The notes: generated by a model not told the origin, from the sequence alone. A DNA stretch of 64,000 nt from an uncultured Oscillospiraceae bacterium (GCA_910578505.1 CAJTPV010000014.1:8225-72224), one strand, 5' to 3'; shown: positions 51,359-60,172, counted from the first letter of the stretch. Program-made: numbers and translations.

Positions 51359-51949
51359 TCAGGTAAACCGTCTGGCAAGCTCCTCTATGCCGTTGTCCTG
51401 GGTGGGCTGGCCGATGGCGTTGAACTTCCAGTCCTGCCCCCGCCGGTAAATCTCGCCGAAGACCATGGCCGTCATGCCGTCATAGTTCTCCGAGAGGTTG
51501 TACCTGCACAGCTCCTTCCCCGTCTCCGCGTCGCAGATGCGGATAAAGGCGTTCTCAATCAGGCCGAAGTGCTGCCTGCGCTGGGCGGCCTGATAGATGT
51601 TCACCACAAACACGACCTTGTCGTAGACCTCCGGCAGCGCCGTCAGATCCACCAGGATCTGCTCGTCGTCGCCGTCCCCCGCGCCGGTCAGGTTGTCGCC
51701 CATGTGGCGCACCGCGCCGCTGGAGTGGGTCAGCGCGCCGAAGTACACAATGTCCGGCACCCCCATCAGGTGTCCGTTCTGACACAGGAACGCGGTGGCG
51801 TCGCAGTCGATGTCCTGGGGCTTGGGGGCGAAAAAGCCCCGCTTCTGCTTGACCTCGTCCCAGCCCAGGCCCACCATCACCCGCCGTAGCGTGCCGCCGT
51901 CCTCCTTGCGCAGATTCACCTTCTGGCCCTTTTGCAGATTCACAGACAT
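51359..51949 (-). CDS. TerD family protein
   Basis: 196 aa single TerD domain of the tellurite/stress group; these proteins bind Ca2+. N-terminal VNLQKGQKVNLRKEDGGTL, the mid-domain GLGWDEVKQKRG, the acidic calcium loop DNLTGAGDGDDEQILVDL (near residue 84), and YDGMTAMVFGEIYRRGQDWKFNAIG near the end. Second of two free TerD copies in the cluster; the other is at 52671-53249. AAAGGA-type site upstream of the ATG. Confidence 0.93.
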   Translation of the reverse strand: MSVNLQKGQKVNLRKEDGGTLRRVMVGLGWDEVKQKRGFFAPKPQDIDCDATAFLCQNGHLMGVPDIVYFGALTHSSGAVRHMGDNLTGAGDGDDEQILVDLTALPEVYDKVVFVVNIYQAAQRRQHFGLIENAFIRICDAETGKELCRYNLSENYDGMTAMVFGEIYRRGQDWKFNAIGQPTQDNGIEELARRFT

Positions 51950-51968
51950 AATTGCTCAATCCTTTCTC

Positions 51969-52658
51969 TTACGACGATCTCGACGGCGGAAGCATCCCCT
52001 GCATCCACTTGCTGAAGGCCTCCGGCTTCCTGGTCTGGATGAGGATGACCCCCGGCCCCGTAAACCGGCACACCAGGCACTCCCCGGAGATGACGCTGGA
52101 GACCCAGCCGTTGGAGGCCTTCTCGATCCGGTACTGCATATAGTCCGGCCAGGCCACCAGGTGGCCATTGTCGATGATGACCTCTTCCCCCGCCTCCAGG
52201 CTGATGGAGTGGATGGCGCCGAAGCTGCTGAGGAACACCAGCCCCCGACCCCGGAGGTTCAGCACAAAGAGCCCCTCCCGGGAAAACAGGCCCTGGGCCA
52301 GATTCTGCACCGCCGTGTCCACCTCGATGCCGGGGGTGGCGGCCAGAAAGCCGTCCTTCTGCACCCGCAGGCCGTAGCTGCCGTCCAGCTCCACGTCCAG
52401 GATGCCCCCCGGCGCGGCGTGGCCCAGCAGCACCCGGCCCGGCCCCCGGCTGGCCTGGATGGTCTGGAAGAAAAAGCTCTCCCCGGCCAGAAACCGCCGG
52501 GCCAGACCGCCCAGGATGTTCCGGTCCATATTCCCCGTCAGCTCCAGGGACGCGGACATGGCGATCATGGCGTCGGACTCGGCCTTCAGAGACTCCCCAT
52601 ACTGGAGGTCGCACTGCACGATGGGGAACGCCTCACCGTGGAGGATGTCATATTTCAT
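51969..52658 (-). CDS. AIM24/TIGR00266 family protein
   Basis: 229 aa, a compact beta-rich protein related to mitochondrial AIM24. The conserved parts are FPIVQCDLQYGESLKAESDAMIAM at the start, GLARRFLAGESFFFQTIQA near residues 50-68, the GGILDVELDGSYGLRVQKDGFLA stretch and VDNGHLVAWPD-like (IDNGHLVAWPDYMQYRIEKA) near residue 165. The family often lies beside terD genes; its function is unknown. Twelve bases separate it from the upstream TerD gene. Confidence 0.9.
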   Translation of the reverse strand: MKYDILHGEAFPIVQCDLQYGESLKAESDAMIAMSASLELTGNMDRNILGGLARRFLAGESFFFQTIQASRGPGRVLLGHAAPGGILDVELDGSYGLRVQKDGFLAATPGIEVDTAVQNLAQGLFSREGLFVLNLRGRGLVFLSSFGAIHSISLEAGEEVIIDNGHLVAWPDYMQYRIEKASNGWVSSVISGECLVCRFTGPGVILIQTRKPEAFSKWMQGMLPPSRSS

Positions 52659-52670
52659 CGCTTTTTCCGG

Positions 52671-53249
52671 TTAGACGTTCACGCCGAAATTCAGGCACAG
52701 CGCATGGAGGCCGCCCTGGAAGCCGCTGCCGATGGCGTTGAACTTCCACTCGCCGTTGTGCCGGTACAGCTCGCCGACCACGACCGCCGTCTCAATGGAG
52801 AAATCCTCCCCCAGGTCGAAGCGGATCAGCTCCTGATGGCTCACCTCGTCCATGATGTGGATATAGGCGTTGTCCACCTGGCCGAAGTTCTGCCGGCGCA
52901 CGTCGGCGTCGTAAATGGTGACGGTAAAGGCGATCTTCTCCACGGAGGCAGGAACCTTCGCGAGATCGACCATAATGACCTCGTCGTCGCCGTCCCCCGC
53001 GCCGGTCAGGTTGTCGCCGGTGTGGACCACGCCGCCGGAGGCATGCTGCAGGTTGCCGTAAAAGACAAAATCCGCGTCGCTGGCCACCTTGCCGTTGCCG
53101 CCCACCAGGAAGGCCGCCGCGTCCAGATCGAAGTCCGCGCCGCCGTCATAGCGGTTGGTGTCCCAGCCCAGGCCAACGATCAGCTTGCTCAGACCGGGGT
53201 TGCCCTTTGTCAGATCGACCTTTTGCCCTTTAGATAAATTCACTGCCAT
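52671..53249 (-). CDS. terD: TerD family protein
   Basis: 192 aa, the most canonical TerD copy: AVNLSKGQKVDLTKGNPGLS, VGLGWDTNRYDGGADFDLDA, calcium loop DNLTGAGDGDDEVIMVDL, ETAVVVGELYRHNGEWKFNAIG and the final GFQGGLHALCLNFGV. ATG at 53249 with AGGAGG nine bases upstream. It follows the P-type ATPase gene by about 50 bases. Confidence 0.95.
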   Translation of the reverse strand: MAVNLSKGQKVDLTKGNPGLSKLIVGLGWDTNRYDGGADFDLDAAAFLVGGNGKVASDADFVFYGNLQHASGGVVHTGDNLTGAGDGDDEVIMVDLAKVPASVEKIAFTVTIYDADVRRQNFGQVDNAYIHIMDEVSHQELIRFDLGEDFSIETAVVVGELYRHNGEWKFNAIGSGFQGGLHALCLNFGVNV

Positions 53250-53301
53250 AGAAAGTGTCCTCCTATAAGATGATTTATAATTCGCAGCAATCACTGCGGA
53301 A

Positions 53302-55911
53302 TTAGTTGGCTCTGTGCATAACGGCCTTGCGGACCATGTCGATGGGAATGACCAGGAACGCCAGGACCAGGCAGGTCAGCCAGCCGGCGGGGCTGAGGGC
53401 CTCCACGCTGAGGACCGCGCCGCCGAAGGTGACGAACACGAATTGCAGGACAAAGATCGAGATCATGACCAGCAGGAAATTCTTATTCCGGTCCAGGCCC
53501 TCAAAGACATTGATGTGGGAGGTGCGGGCATTGAAGCCGTTGAAGGTGATGGCCATCATGAAGGTGGCAAAGAGGGCGGACTTCAGATAGGTGACGTCCA
53601 CATCGCCGAACAGGTTCCGGATGGCGGGGATAAACAGGATGCCCAGGCAGACGAAGGTGATATACAGGGCGTTGATGATGATCTCCACCAGCATCTCCTT
53701 GCTGATGATGCTGGCCGAGCGGGGGATGGGCTTCTCCTGCATATACTCCTGCAGCGCCGGCTCGCTGCCGAAGGCAATGGCCGCCAGGGTGTCCATGGCC
53801 AGATTGATCAGCAGCAGCTGAATCACCGTCATCACAACGTTTTCTCCCAGCATGGGCCCCAGGAAACAGGTCAGCACCGCCGCCACGTTCACCGTCAGCT
53901 GGAAGATCAGGAACTTGCGGATGCTCTTGAACATGGTCCGGCCATAGAGGATGGCCTTTTCAATGGAGGAGAAGTTGTCGTCCAGAATGGTGATGTCGCC
54001 GGCCTCCTTGGCCACCTCCGTGCCGCTGCCCATGGCGAAGCCCACGTCCGCCTTTTTCAGGGCCGGGGAGTCGTTGACGCCGTCGCCGGTCATGCCCACC
54101 ACCAGGTTCAGCTCCTGGGCGATGCGCACCAGGCGGCTCTTGTCCGAGGGCAGGGCCCGGGAGACCACCCGCAGATGGGGCAGGAGCTTTTTCATCTCCT
54201 CGTCGCTCTTCTCCGCCATCTCCGGCGACGTGAGGGCCACGTCGTCCGGCGCGGACAGCAGCCCGGCCTCCCTGGCAATGGCGCAGGCGGTCTCCTTCCG
54301 GTCGCCGGTGACCATGACCACCTGGATGCCCGCGCTGCGCACCTCTTTGATGGCCTGGACGGCCTCCTTGCGGACGTTGTCGCGGATGCTGATAACGCAC
54401 AGCAGCGTCATCTCGCCGTCCTCGCCGTCCCCCTCCGCCTTGGCCACGGCCAGCAGGCGCATGGAGCGGTTGGCCTGTTCAAGGGTATAGGCGGCGAGGG
54501 CCTGCTTGTCGGTCAGGGCCTGCCGCCGGCCCTTCTCATCGATATAATAGGCGCACTCCTCAATGATCCGCTCCGGAGCGCCCTTGAGATAGGTCTCGCA
54601 CTTGCCGCCCCGCTCCATGACCACGCTGGAGCGCTTCTTGTTGGAGTCAAAGGCGCTGAAGCTCTTGACACCCTCCTTGGTCAGGGAGCCGGCCCTGCCG
54701 GCGGCGTTCAGGAAGGCCATCAGGGCCCGGTCCGTGCTGTTGCCGCCGATGATGCTGCCGCCGCTGACGGAGGCGCTGTTGTTGACGCCCGCGCCAATGA
54801 CCACATCCGCGGCCAGGGAATCGGGCATCTGGTCCAGGGATTGGAACACCTGCCCATTGCCCGTGGCCAGCTCCACCACGGACAGCCTGCCCTCGGTGAT
54901 GGTGCCGGTCTTGTCGCTGAAGAGGATGCTGAGGCTGCCGGCGGTCTCCAGGCCGTTGATCTTCCGCACCAGCACGTTGTCCTTAGCCATTTTCAGGCTC
55001 TGGAAGGACAGCAGGATGCTGGTCAGCATGGGCAGGCCCTCCGGCACGGCGCAGACGATGATGGTCACCGCCACCGTCACCGCGTCCATGATCAGGCGAA
55101 TCCACTCATAGATGCCGCTGGGCACGCTCCCGGACAGCAGGGTCTTCGCCAGCACGCCCACCACGATGGCAATAGCGCCCACGTAGCCAAAGGTGGAAAT
55201 CTGCCGGGCCAGCTTGCCCAGCTTCACCTGCAGGGGGGTCTCCCGGGTGTCCTCCTGGACCTCCAGGGCCAGCTCGCCGAAGAGGGTCTTGTCGCCCACC
55301 ACCTTGACCTCCATATACGCCTCGCCGCCGCACACCACGGTGCCCCGGTAGGCGTAGAACCGGTTGAGCAGGTCCTTGATGTCGTAGGATTCACCGCCGG
55401 TGCGGGCGGTTTTCTCCGCCTCCTCGGTCTCTCCGTTGAGGGCGGCCTGATCCACCTTGACCATCCCGTCGGCGATCTCACCGTCAGCGGGAATCTTATC
55501 GCCGGCCTGGAGGAAGACGATATCGCCCACCACCACTTCGCTGACGTGGATTTCCGTCAGCCTGCCGTCCCGGATCACCTTGGCGGTCTCCTTGGCCTCC
55601 TCCTCCGCCTTCAGAGCGGAGGCCTTGCCCTCCTGCTTGTTCTCGCTGATGGAGGACACGCCGTTGGCCACCAGAATTGCGATGAGGATCCCCACCGGCT
55701 CGAACCACTCCGCCTGTCCCAGGAAGAACAGCGCCACCTGGACCACCAGGGCCACCAGCAGGATCATCAGCATGGGGTCCTTGAAGCCCTCCAGAATCTT
55801 TTTCCACAGCGGGTCGGGGGGAATTTCCGTAAGGGTATTGGCGCCGTGTTTCCGGCGGCTCTCCTCCACCTGCTGGGATGTCAAACCTGACAGTTTCATT
55901 GAACTACTCAT
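53302..55911 (-). CDS. calcium-type P-type ATPase (PMCA-like) of the Ter cluster
   Basis: 869 aa P2-type cation pump. N-terminal cation ATPase domain (GLTSQQVEESRRKHGANTL), helix 4 with VCAVPEGLPM, phosphorylation site FSDKTGTITEG, and TGDGVNDSPALKKADVGFAMG near residue 600; about ten membrane helices. The PEGL motif and overall order match Ca2+ pumps of the plasma-membrane type. Ter clusters commonly carry a calcium ATPase or TerC, and this one seems to replace TerC here. The start may be the ATG at 55911 (ribosome site very close) or 55899. Confidence 0.92.
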   Translation of the reverse strand: MSSSMKLSGLTSQQVEESRRKHGANTLTEIPPDPLWKKILEGFKDPMLMILLVALVVQVALFFLGQAEWFEPVGILIAILVANGVSSISENKQEGKASALKAEEEAKETAKVIRDGRLTEIHVSEVVVGDIVFLQAGDKIPADGEIADGMVKVDQAALNGETEEAEKTARTGGESYDIKDLLNRFYAYRGTVVCGGEAYMEVKVVGDKTLFGELALEVQEDTRETPLQVKLGKLARQISTFGYVGAIAIVVGVLAKTLLSGSVPSGIYEWIRLIMDAVTVAVTIIVCAVPEGLPMLTSILLSFQSLKMAKDNVLVRKINGLETAGSLSILFSDKTGTITEGRLSVVELATGNGQVFQSLDQMPDSLAADVVIGAGVNNSASVSGGSIIGGNSTDRALMAFLNAAGRAGSLTKEGVKSFSAFDSNKKRSSVVMERGGKCETYLKGAPERIIEECAYYIDEKGRRQALTDKQALAAYTLEQANRSMRLLAVAKAEGDGEDGEMTLLCVISIRDNVRKEAVQAIKEVRSAGIQVVMVTGDRKETACAIAREAGLLSAPDDVALTSPEMAEKSDEEMKKLLPHLRVVSRALPSDKSRLVRIAQELNLVVGMTGDGVNDSPALKKADVGFAMGSGTEVAKEAGDITILDDNFSSIEKAILYGRTMFKSIRKFLIFQLTVNVAAVLTCFLGPMLGENVVMTVIQLLLINLAMDTLAAIAFGSEPALQEYMQEKPIPRSASIISKEMLVEIIINALYITFVCLGILFIPAIRNLFGDVDVTYLKSALFATFMMAITFNGFNARTSHINVFEGLDRNKNFLLVMISIFVLQFVFVTFGGAVLSVEALSPAGWLTCLVLAFLVIPIDMVRKAVMHRAN

Positions 55912-56003
55912 TTCCTTTCTTCTTTACAGAACTGTATATATGCACCGCGCCTCAGGCGCGGCGGCAAACATATTCAACCGGTCCGGCAGGATCTCGCACG
56001 GGG

Positions 56004-57518
56004 TCAACGCGCAGCGCACTGGCCGTCCGCCCAGGACCCCCGGACCACCTCGGCCAGATAGCCCCTCTCCCCGCCGGACATCCGGAACACCGCGCCGTCC
56101 TTGAGCAGGATGGCCTGCCCCGCCGGCACCAGGCTCCCGCCCGGCGACAGCATGCCTGCGGCGGCGTGGTTGACCAGCAGCCACTGGCCCTGATACCGGC
56201 AGACATAGGCCAGCATCCGCCGGTCCGCCTTTTCATCGGGAAAGCACCCCGACAGCATATGCCAGCCAAACAGGGGCATGTTGTGGTAGAGGTTGACCTC
56301 CCCCGCGCCGGCCCACTGTCCCGGCCTGCCCCGCAGCTGACTGCGCAGGCGGAGCCGGACAATGTTCTCCCGGCTCACCGGGCGGCCGCAGAAGGGGCAG
56401 ACGGGGCGGCGCAGATCGTGGAAGATGAACCACCCGGCGGCGCAGTCGGGGTTTTCGCAGGGCTGCAGCAGGTCCCAGGCCCTCACCAGCGCCTTCTCCC
56501 ACTCCATGGCGGCGGGCCGGGCGTCCGGGCAGTGGAGACCGTCCACAAAGGCCCGCAGGAACAGCCCCTCCAGACCGGGCCCCATGTCCCGGATGGTCAG
56601 TCCCAGGCCCTGGGGGCGGTTGCGGGTGTCCTGGGGATGCTCAATAAAGAGGGCCTTGGGCCCCATGCAGAGATAATCGTCCTCCTCCGGGTCCTCCGCG
56701 TAGGAGGCCGGGCCGCACAGCGGGTGGCGCAGCAGCAGGTACTCATAGAGCAGCACCGCCAGGGCGTGGAGGTCCGTATACGTGCTGGGCAGCTTCCGCC
56801 CCGGGTCCCCGAAGGGCAGGGCGGTGGTCTCCAGCACCTCCGGCGCGATGTACCCGCCTGTGCCGATGACCTCCGGCGGGTACAGCCCTGGCACCACCAG
56901 GGAGTCGATATCAATGACCACGCAGCCCCCTGTCTGGGGGTCCACCAGCACATTGTTGCAGGACAGATCCGAGTGGGCCAGCCCCGCCTGATGCATCCGC
57001 CGGATGGACCGGGCCAGGGAGATGGACATCTGGAGCATGGAGCGGAAATCCCCCAGCTCCTGCTCCCGCATATACCGCCGCAGCCGGGGGGAGGTGAACC
57101 ATTTGCTCCGCTTATCCTTCCCCCGCAGGTCCGCGCTCAGCTCCGGGACGGAGGAGGCGTTGTCGGAGAAAAAGTAGTTGGACGGATAGGCCGGGCAGAC
57201 GATGCCGAACTCCGGCTGCTCCACAATGGCCGTGGGCCAGCAGAATTTTTCCGCAAAGTAGGCGGCCATGGCCTCGCTGCCGCCCGGCGCGCCGCCCTGC
57301 TCCTCGGAGCGGGTGGGGTTGTATTTTCCAATGATCGCCTCCAGCCGGCGGCGCAGGTTGGGGTCGCGGGCCTGGTCCGGGTCGTTGAAAAACTGGACCA
57401 CATAGGACCTGTCCGGGGCAAAATAGGTGTATTTCATCCCCCCGCGGGGCGGGTCCTTTCGGATCACATAGGGGATCTTCTGTCCGTCCGACAGTACCGC
57501 TTCCGCCACGCCGTCCAT
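56004..57518 (-). CDS. protein kinase-like protein of the TerY-P triad
   Basis: 504 aa. The kinase core is divergent: catalytic loop AHSDLSCNNVLVDPQTG (HSD instead of HRD, near residue 180), metal motif VVIDIDSLV instead of DFG, and an APE-like GGYIAPEVLE. The C-terminal 140 residues contain a zinc ribbon (CENPDCAAG and CPFCGRP near residues 355-380) and a second beta-rich domain. Kinase, PP2C phosphatase and vWA genes lie side by side, the triad named TerY-P in comparative studies. GGAGG lies ten bases upstream of the ATG. Confidence 0.85.
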   Translation of the reverse strand: MDGVAEAVLSDGQKIPYVIRKDPPRGGMKYTYFAPDRSYVVQFFNDPDQARDPNLRRRLEAIIGKYNPTRSEEQGGAPGGSEAMAAYFAEKFCWPTAIVEQPEFGIVCPAYPSNYFFSDNASSVPELSADLRGKDKRSKWFTSPRLRRYMREQELGDFRSMLQMSISLARSIRRMHQAGLAHSDLSCNNVLVDPQTGGCVVIDIDSLVVPGLYPPEVIGTGGYIAPEVLETTALPFGDPGRKLPSTYTDLHALAVLLYEYLLLRHPLCGPASYAEDPEEDDYLCMGPKALFIEHPQDTRNRPQGLGLTIRDMGPGLEGLFLRAFVDGLHCPDARPAAMEWEKALVRAWDLLQPCENPDCAAGWFIFHDLRRPVCPFCGRPVSRENIVRLRLRSQLRGRPGQWAGAGEVNLYHNMPLFGWHMLSGCFPDEKADRRMLAYVCRYQGQWLLVNHAAAGMLSPGGSLVPAGQAILLKDGAVFRMSGGERGYLAEVVRGSWADGQCAAR

Positions 57519-57536
57519 AGCCCCATCTCCTCCATC

Positions 57537-58925
57537 CTATTCTTTGGTATCCGCCGGACATTCCCCGCCCGCCGGCGGGAGGTGGGCGATCACCAGCGTG
57601 CGGTCGTCAAAGGACCCCCGCACCACGTAGTTGTCCAGCCATATTTTCAGCCGCTCCGCCGGGGGCGCGGCCTTTATGCGCTCATCCAGCCCCAGGCGGC
57701 TCAGCAGCAGCGGCGTCTCGTCCTCCCACAGCTCCCGGAGGGACAGCCCCGCCGCCTGGCAAATGCGCTCCGTATCATGCAGCGCAATTTCTACGCCGGG
57801 GTCATTGATCCACGGGTAGGCCAGGGAATCCGGCAGCTTTTTGAACAGCCGCACCTGCTGCTGCGTCAGCGCGGACAGGCTGAGGGCCGGCCCCCGGCCC
57901 GGCAGGATGCCGTTGGCCACCAGGTCAAAGTAGAGCCGGTAGAGCCCCGGCGCACAGGGAAAATAGTCGTCCGCCACGCCGTCGCTCATGACCAGCAGGC
58001 AGTCCGCCGCGCCCCGGAATATTCTGGTCCGGCTCTGCAGCGCGTCCAGGCTGCGCATGTTTTCAGACGTGAGGAACTCCGTCTCACCGGAGAAGCTGCC
58101 GCTGTCCGCCTGGCCCATCAGCCGCAGGGACACATCAAAGGGCGCGCCGGTGTTCAGCAGGGCAATCATACCGTCCCCCACCTGGCAGCTGATGACCAGG
58201 CGCTCACCGTCCGCCGGGAGCAGGGCCGCCAGCAGCAGCGTGCCGGCAAAATCCTTCACCTCCGGCCTGCGGCCCAGGGCGGCCGTGTAGGCCGGGTCCG
58301 CCGCCCTGGTGTAGTACGCGGCCTCCACGGCCTCATAGGCCTTCAGCACCGCCTGCTGCACGATGCCCGCCAAAACGCCGCAGGCCGCCTGGCACTTCGC
58401 TTCCGCCAGCGGCAGCCGGATCTGGGCGGACAGCTCCCCCTCCAGCGCATCCGTCAGGGCGCAGGCCAGATATCCCGCCGCGGCTCTGCAGGCGTCCCGC
58501 GCGCCGATCCGGGAGAACTTTTTGGAGCCGGCCCCGTCGGACACCGCGATGACAGCCGCCTCCCCGGCGCTGGCAATCTCGAACCAATCGTCGCAGTTGG
58601 TCCCCTCATGCTTGTGCTTCTTCCCCCGGACCCGGGCGGCGATCACCCGGCCCCCTGGGATCTCCGCCTCCCGCGTCAGATACTCCGGGAACGGCTCCGG
58701 CTCCTCCGCCGGTACGGGCCGGTACTTCCACAGGGTCGTGGTGTGCCGGGTGACCGCCTCATCCGGCAGCGGCTCCGGCGCGGTCTCCGCCGTCTCTGCA
58801 GGAGGCGCTGTGTCCTCCGGTGCGCTGTCCGCCTGCGCCGGCAGGGGGGCGGGCAGCGCGGGCAGCTCCAAATCCGCAGATAACTCCTCTAAAACGAGGC
58901 GCTCGATCTGGCTGTGCTCCTCCAT
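57537..58925 (-). CDS. PP2C-type serine/threonine phosphatase of the TerY-P triad
   Basis: 462 aa. The first 90 residues are a proline- and glutamate-rich linker region. The catalytic domain then has KHEGTNCDDWF, AVSDGAGSKKFSRIGA (motif II-like, near residue 128), and metal ligands in LVMSDGVADDYFP (near residue 320) and FDDRTLVIAHL at the end, so the set of aspartates for two metals appears complete. It should reverse phosphorylation by the neighbouring kinase. ATG at 58925 has only a weak ribosome site (AGAAAGG), 17 bases after the vWA gene, suggesting coupled translation. Confidence 0.88.
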   Translation of the reverse strand: MEEHSQIERLVLEELSADLELPALPAPLPAQADSAPEDTAPPAETAETAPEPLPDEAVTRHTTTLWKYRPVPAEEPEPFPEYLTREAEIPGGRVIAARVRGKKHKHEGTNCDDWFEIASAGEAAVIAVSDGAGSKKFSRIGARDACRAAAGYLACALTDALEGELSAQIRLPLAEAKCQAACGVLAGIVQQAVLKAYEAVEAAYYTRAADPAYTAALGRRPEVKDFAGTLLLAALLPADGERLVISCQVGDGMIALLNTGAPFDVSLRLMGQADSGSFSGETEFLTSENMRSLDALQSRTRIFRGAADCLLVMSDGVADDYFPCAPGLYRLYFDLVANGILPGRGPALSLSALTQQQVRLFKKLPDSLAYPWINDPGVEIALHDTERICQAAGLSLRELWEDETPLLLSRLGLDERIKAAPPAERLKIWLDNYVVRGSFDDRTLVIAHLPPAGGECPADTKE

Positions 58926-58942
58926 TTACGCGCCTTTCTCCC

Positions 58943-59590
58943 CTATGGGACGATCACGAACCCCTGGGGCGGCGGGGGGAGCCGCAGAGGCATGCCGGGC
59001 TTGGCGTCCAGGCTCTTGGAGGACATCTTGATGGAGCCGGAGACCCAGGCGAAGAACTGGGCCATATCCCCGGCGGAGAGGGTATTCATCATGAGCACGT
59101 TATCCGTGATCCGCTTCAAATGCTCGGTCCGGGCGTTGGAGCCCGCCGCGCAGGCGACGATGTTGGCGATTTTCGCGCTCTTGATATTCTGCACCGCCCG
59201 CTCAAAGGCGGCGGTATCGGTAGGCGAGCCGTCGGTGAGGATAAACACCAGGGGCCGCCAGTCGCCCTTCTGGGTCTCGGTGGATTTGCGGACCTCACTG
59301 TTGACGCACTCCAGCAGGACCTCCAGGGCAGCGCCCAGGGCCGTGGCGCCGCCGGCGCGGAGCTCCGGCTCTTTAAACTGCATCAGCTCTGTCAGGGGGA
59401 TGATCTGCCGCGCCTGACTGTCAAAGGTAATGACGGACAGATAAGCCGTCTCCAGGGCCTGGGGGTCGCCTCTCAGCTCGGAGAGCAGGGCCTTGATGCC
59501 CTGCCGGACCGCCTCAATGGGCTCGCCCATCATGGAGCCGGAGCAGTCCAGCAGGAGGTAGACGGGTAATCTGCGGGAATAATCAGCCAT
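58943..59590 (-). CDS. TerY-like von Willebrand A protein
   Basis: 215 aa vWA domain: VYLLLDCSGSMMGEP gives the D-x-S-x-S part of the MIDAS site near residues 14-19, GGATALGAAL the threonine, and FILTDGSPTD the last aspartate. The C-terminal tail is proline-rich. ATG at 59590 with GGAAGG upstream. It is the first gene of the Ter cluster; the promoter is at 59745-59773. In the triad it is the presumed scaffold or substrate of kinase and phosphatase. Confidence 0.92.
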   Translation of the reverse strand: MADYSRRLPVYLLLDCSGSMMGEPIEAVRQGIKALLSELRGDPQALETAYLSVITFDSQARQIIPLTELMQFKEPELRAGGATALGAALEVLLECVNSEVRKSTETQKGDWRPLVFILTDGSPTDTAAFERAVQNIKSAKIANIVACAAGSNARTEHLKRITDNVLMMNTLSAGDMAQFFAWVSGSIKMSSKSLDAKPGMPLRLPPPPQGFVIVP

Positions 59591-59708
59591 TTTGTCCTTC
59601 CTTTTCCTCTCTAATCGTAGTGCGTCAGCGGTCTTTGCTGACAAATCGTTACCAAAAGTGGAATATTTTCGAAATAAATGCGAAATATGCGCACCAAATC
59701 GGCAAAAA

Positions 59709-59727
59709 CAGGATTGGCATCCTGCGC
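59709..59727 (-). other. possible attenuator in the Ter leader
   Basis: On the minus strand CAGGAT-gcca-ATCCTG is followed by TTTTT, some 20 bases after the expected start of the Ter transcript. The stem is only six pairs, so it could be a weak, regulated terminator. Confidence 0.4.
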
Positions 59728-59744
59728 ATTCCTCAATACGTTGA

Positions 59745-59773
59745 AGTATATCACAAAGCAAAGACATTGTCAA
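59745..59773 (-). promoter_or_regulatory. promoter of the Ter cluster
   Basis: On the minus strand a consensus TTGACA (59768-59773), 17 bases, TATACT (59745-59750), giving a leader of about 150 bases before the vWA gene. Confidence 0.85.
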
Positions 59774-59816
59774 TTAAGTGGAGAAAATATCTCCAACGGT
59801 CCTGCTGCCAGGCAAG

Positions 59817-59881
59817 ATTGTATTCTAAATATAATATCGTTTTTAGAATATAGATTCATTATAACAGACAGAATACAATTT
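59817..59881. promoter_or_regulatory. inverted-repeat operator array before the RHH gene
   Basis: ATTGTATTCT and AGAATACAAT form a perfect 10-bp inverted repeat about 44 bases apart, and an inner pair ATTCTAAA / TTTAGAAT lies between. The common half-site is AGAAT(A). TATAAT-like boxes lie among them. The layout fits autoregulation by the ribbon-helix-helix protein encoded next. Confidence 0.55.
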
Positions 59882-59901
59882 AGCAAGAGGGGGGAGAGCC
59901 T

Positions 59902-60078
59902 ATGGCAGCAAAATTTATTCCCAAGAAGCCGGAAAAAGAAGTGATATCCATGCGCATTTCCTCGGAGCTCCTGGCAACGATTGATGAGAAGGCAGCAAAA
60001 ATCGATATTTCCAGAAATGAATTTATCAACCAATGCATCCGCTTTGCTCTGGAAAACATGGCAGACTCGCCATGCTGA
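59902..60078 (+). CDS. ribbon-helix-helix DNA-binding protein
   Basis: 58 aa. After a basic, proline-containing start (MAAKFIPKKPEKE), the sequence VISMRISSELLATIDEKAAKI and SRNEFINQCIRFALENM is a CopG/Arc-type fold: one strand then two helices. GGGGAGAG precedes the ATG. No toxin gene follows; the next gene is convergent. It is probably an autoregulated repressor binding the repeats upstream, and its nearness to the Ter promoter makes control of that promoter possible. Confidence 0.8.
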   Translation: MAAKFIPKKPEKEVISMRISSELLATIDEKAAKIDISRNEFINQCIRFALENMADSPC

Positions 60079-60108
60079 CCGGCAAAAGTTCATAAAAACC
60101 GAGAAGGG

Positions 60109-60143
60109 CGCTGCAGCAGGTACAATAATTTCCTGCCGCAGCG
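60109..60143. terminator. terminator between the RHH and helicase genes
   Basis: CGCTGC-A-GCAGG / CCTGC-C-GCAGCG with a 12-base loop. On the minus strand it is followed by a T-rich stretch (TTCTCGGTTTTTA), so it mainly serves the helicase gene. Confidence 0.6.
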
Positions 60144-60172
60144 TCCTGAGACAATCGGGCGTATGCCCCGCG

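Larger units (their letters stand above)
59591..59901. other. control region between the Ter cluster and the RHH gene
   Basis: 311 bases, AT-rich, no gene. Leftward it holds the Ter promoter (59745-59773), an early hairpin with T run, and a second hairpin GTCAGC / GCTGAC (59624-59642). Rightward it holds an array of ATTCT/AGAAT inverted repeats between about 59817 and 59881. Confidence 0.7.
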
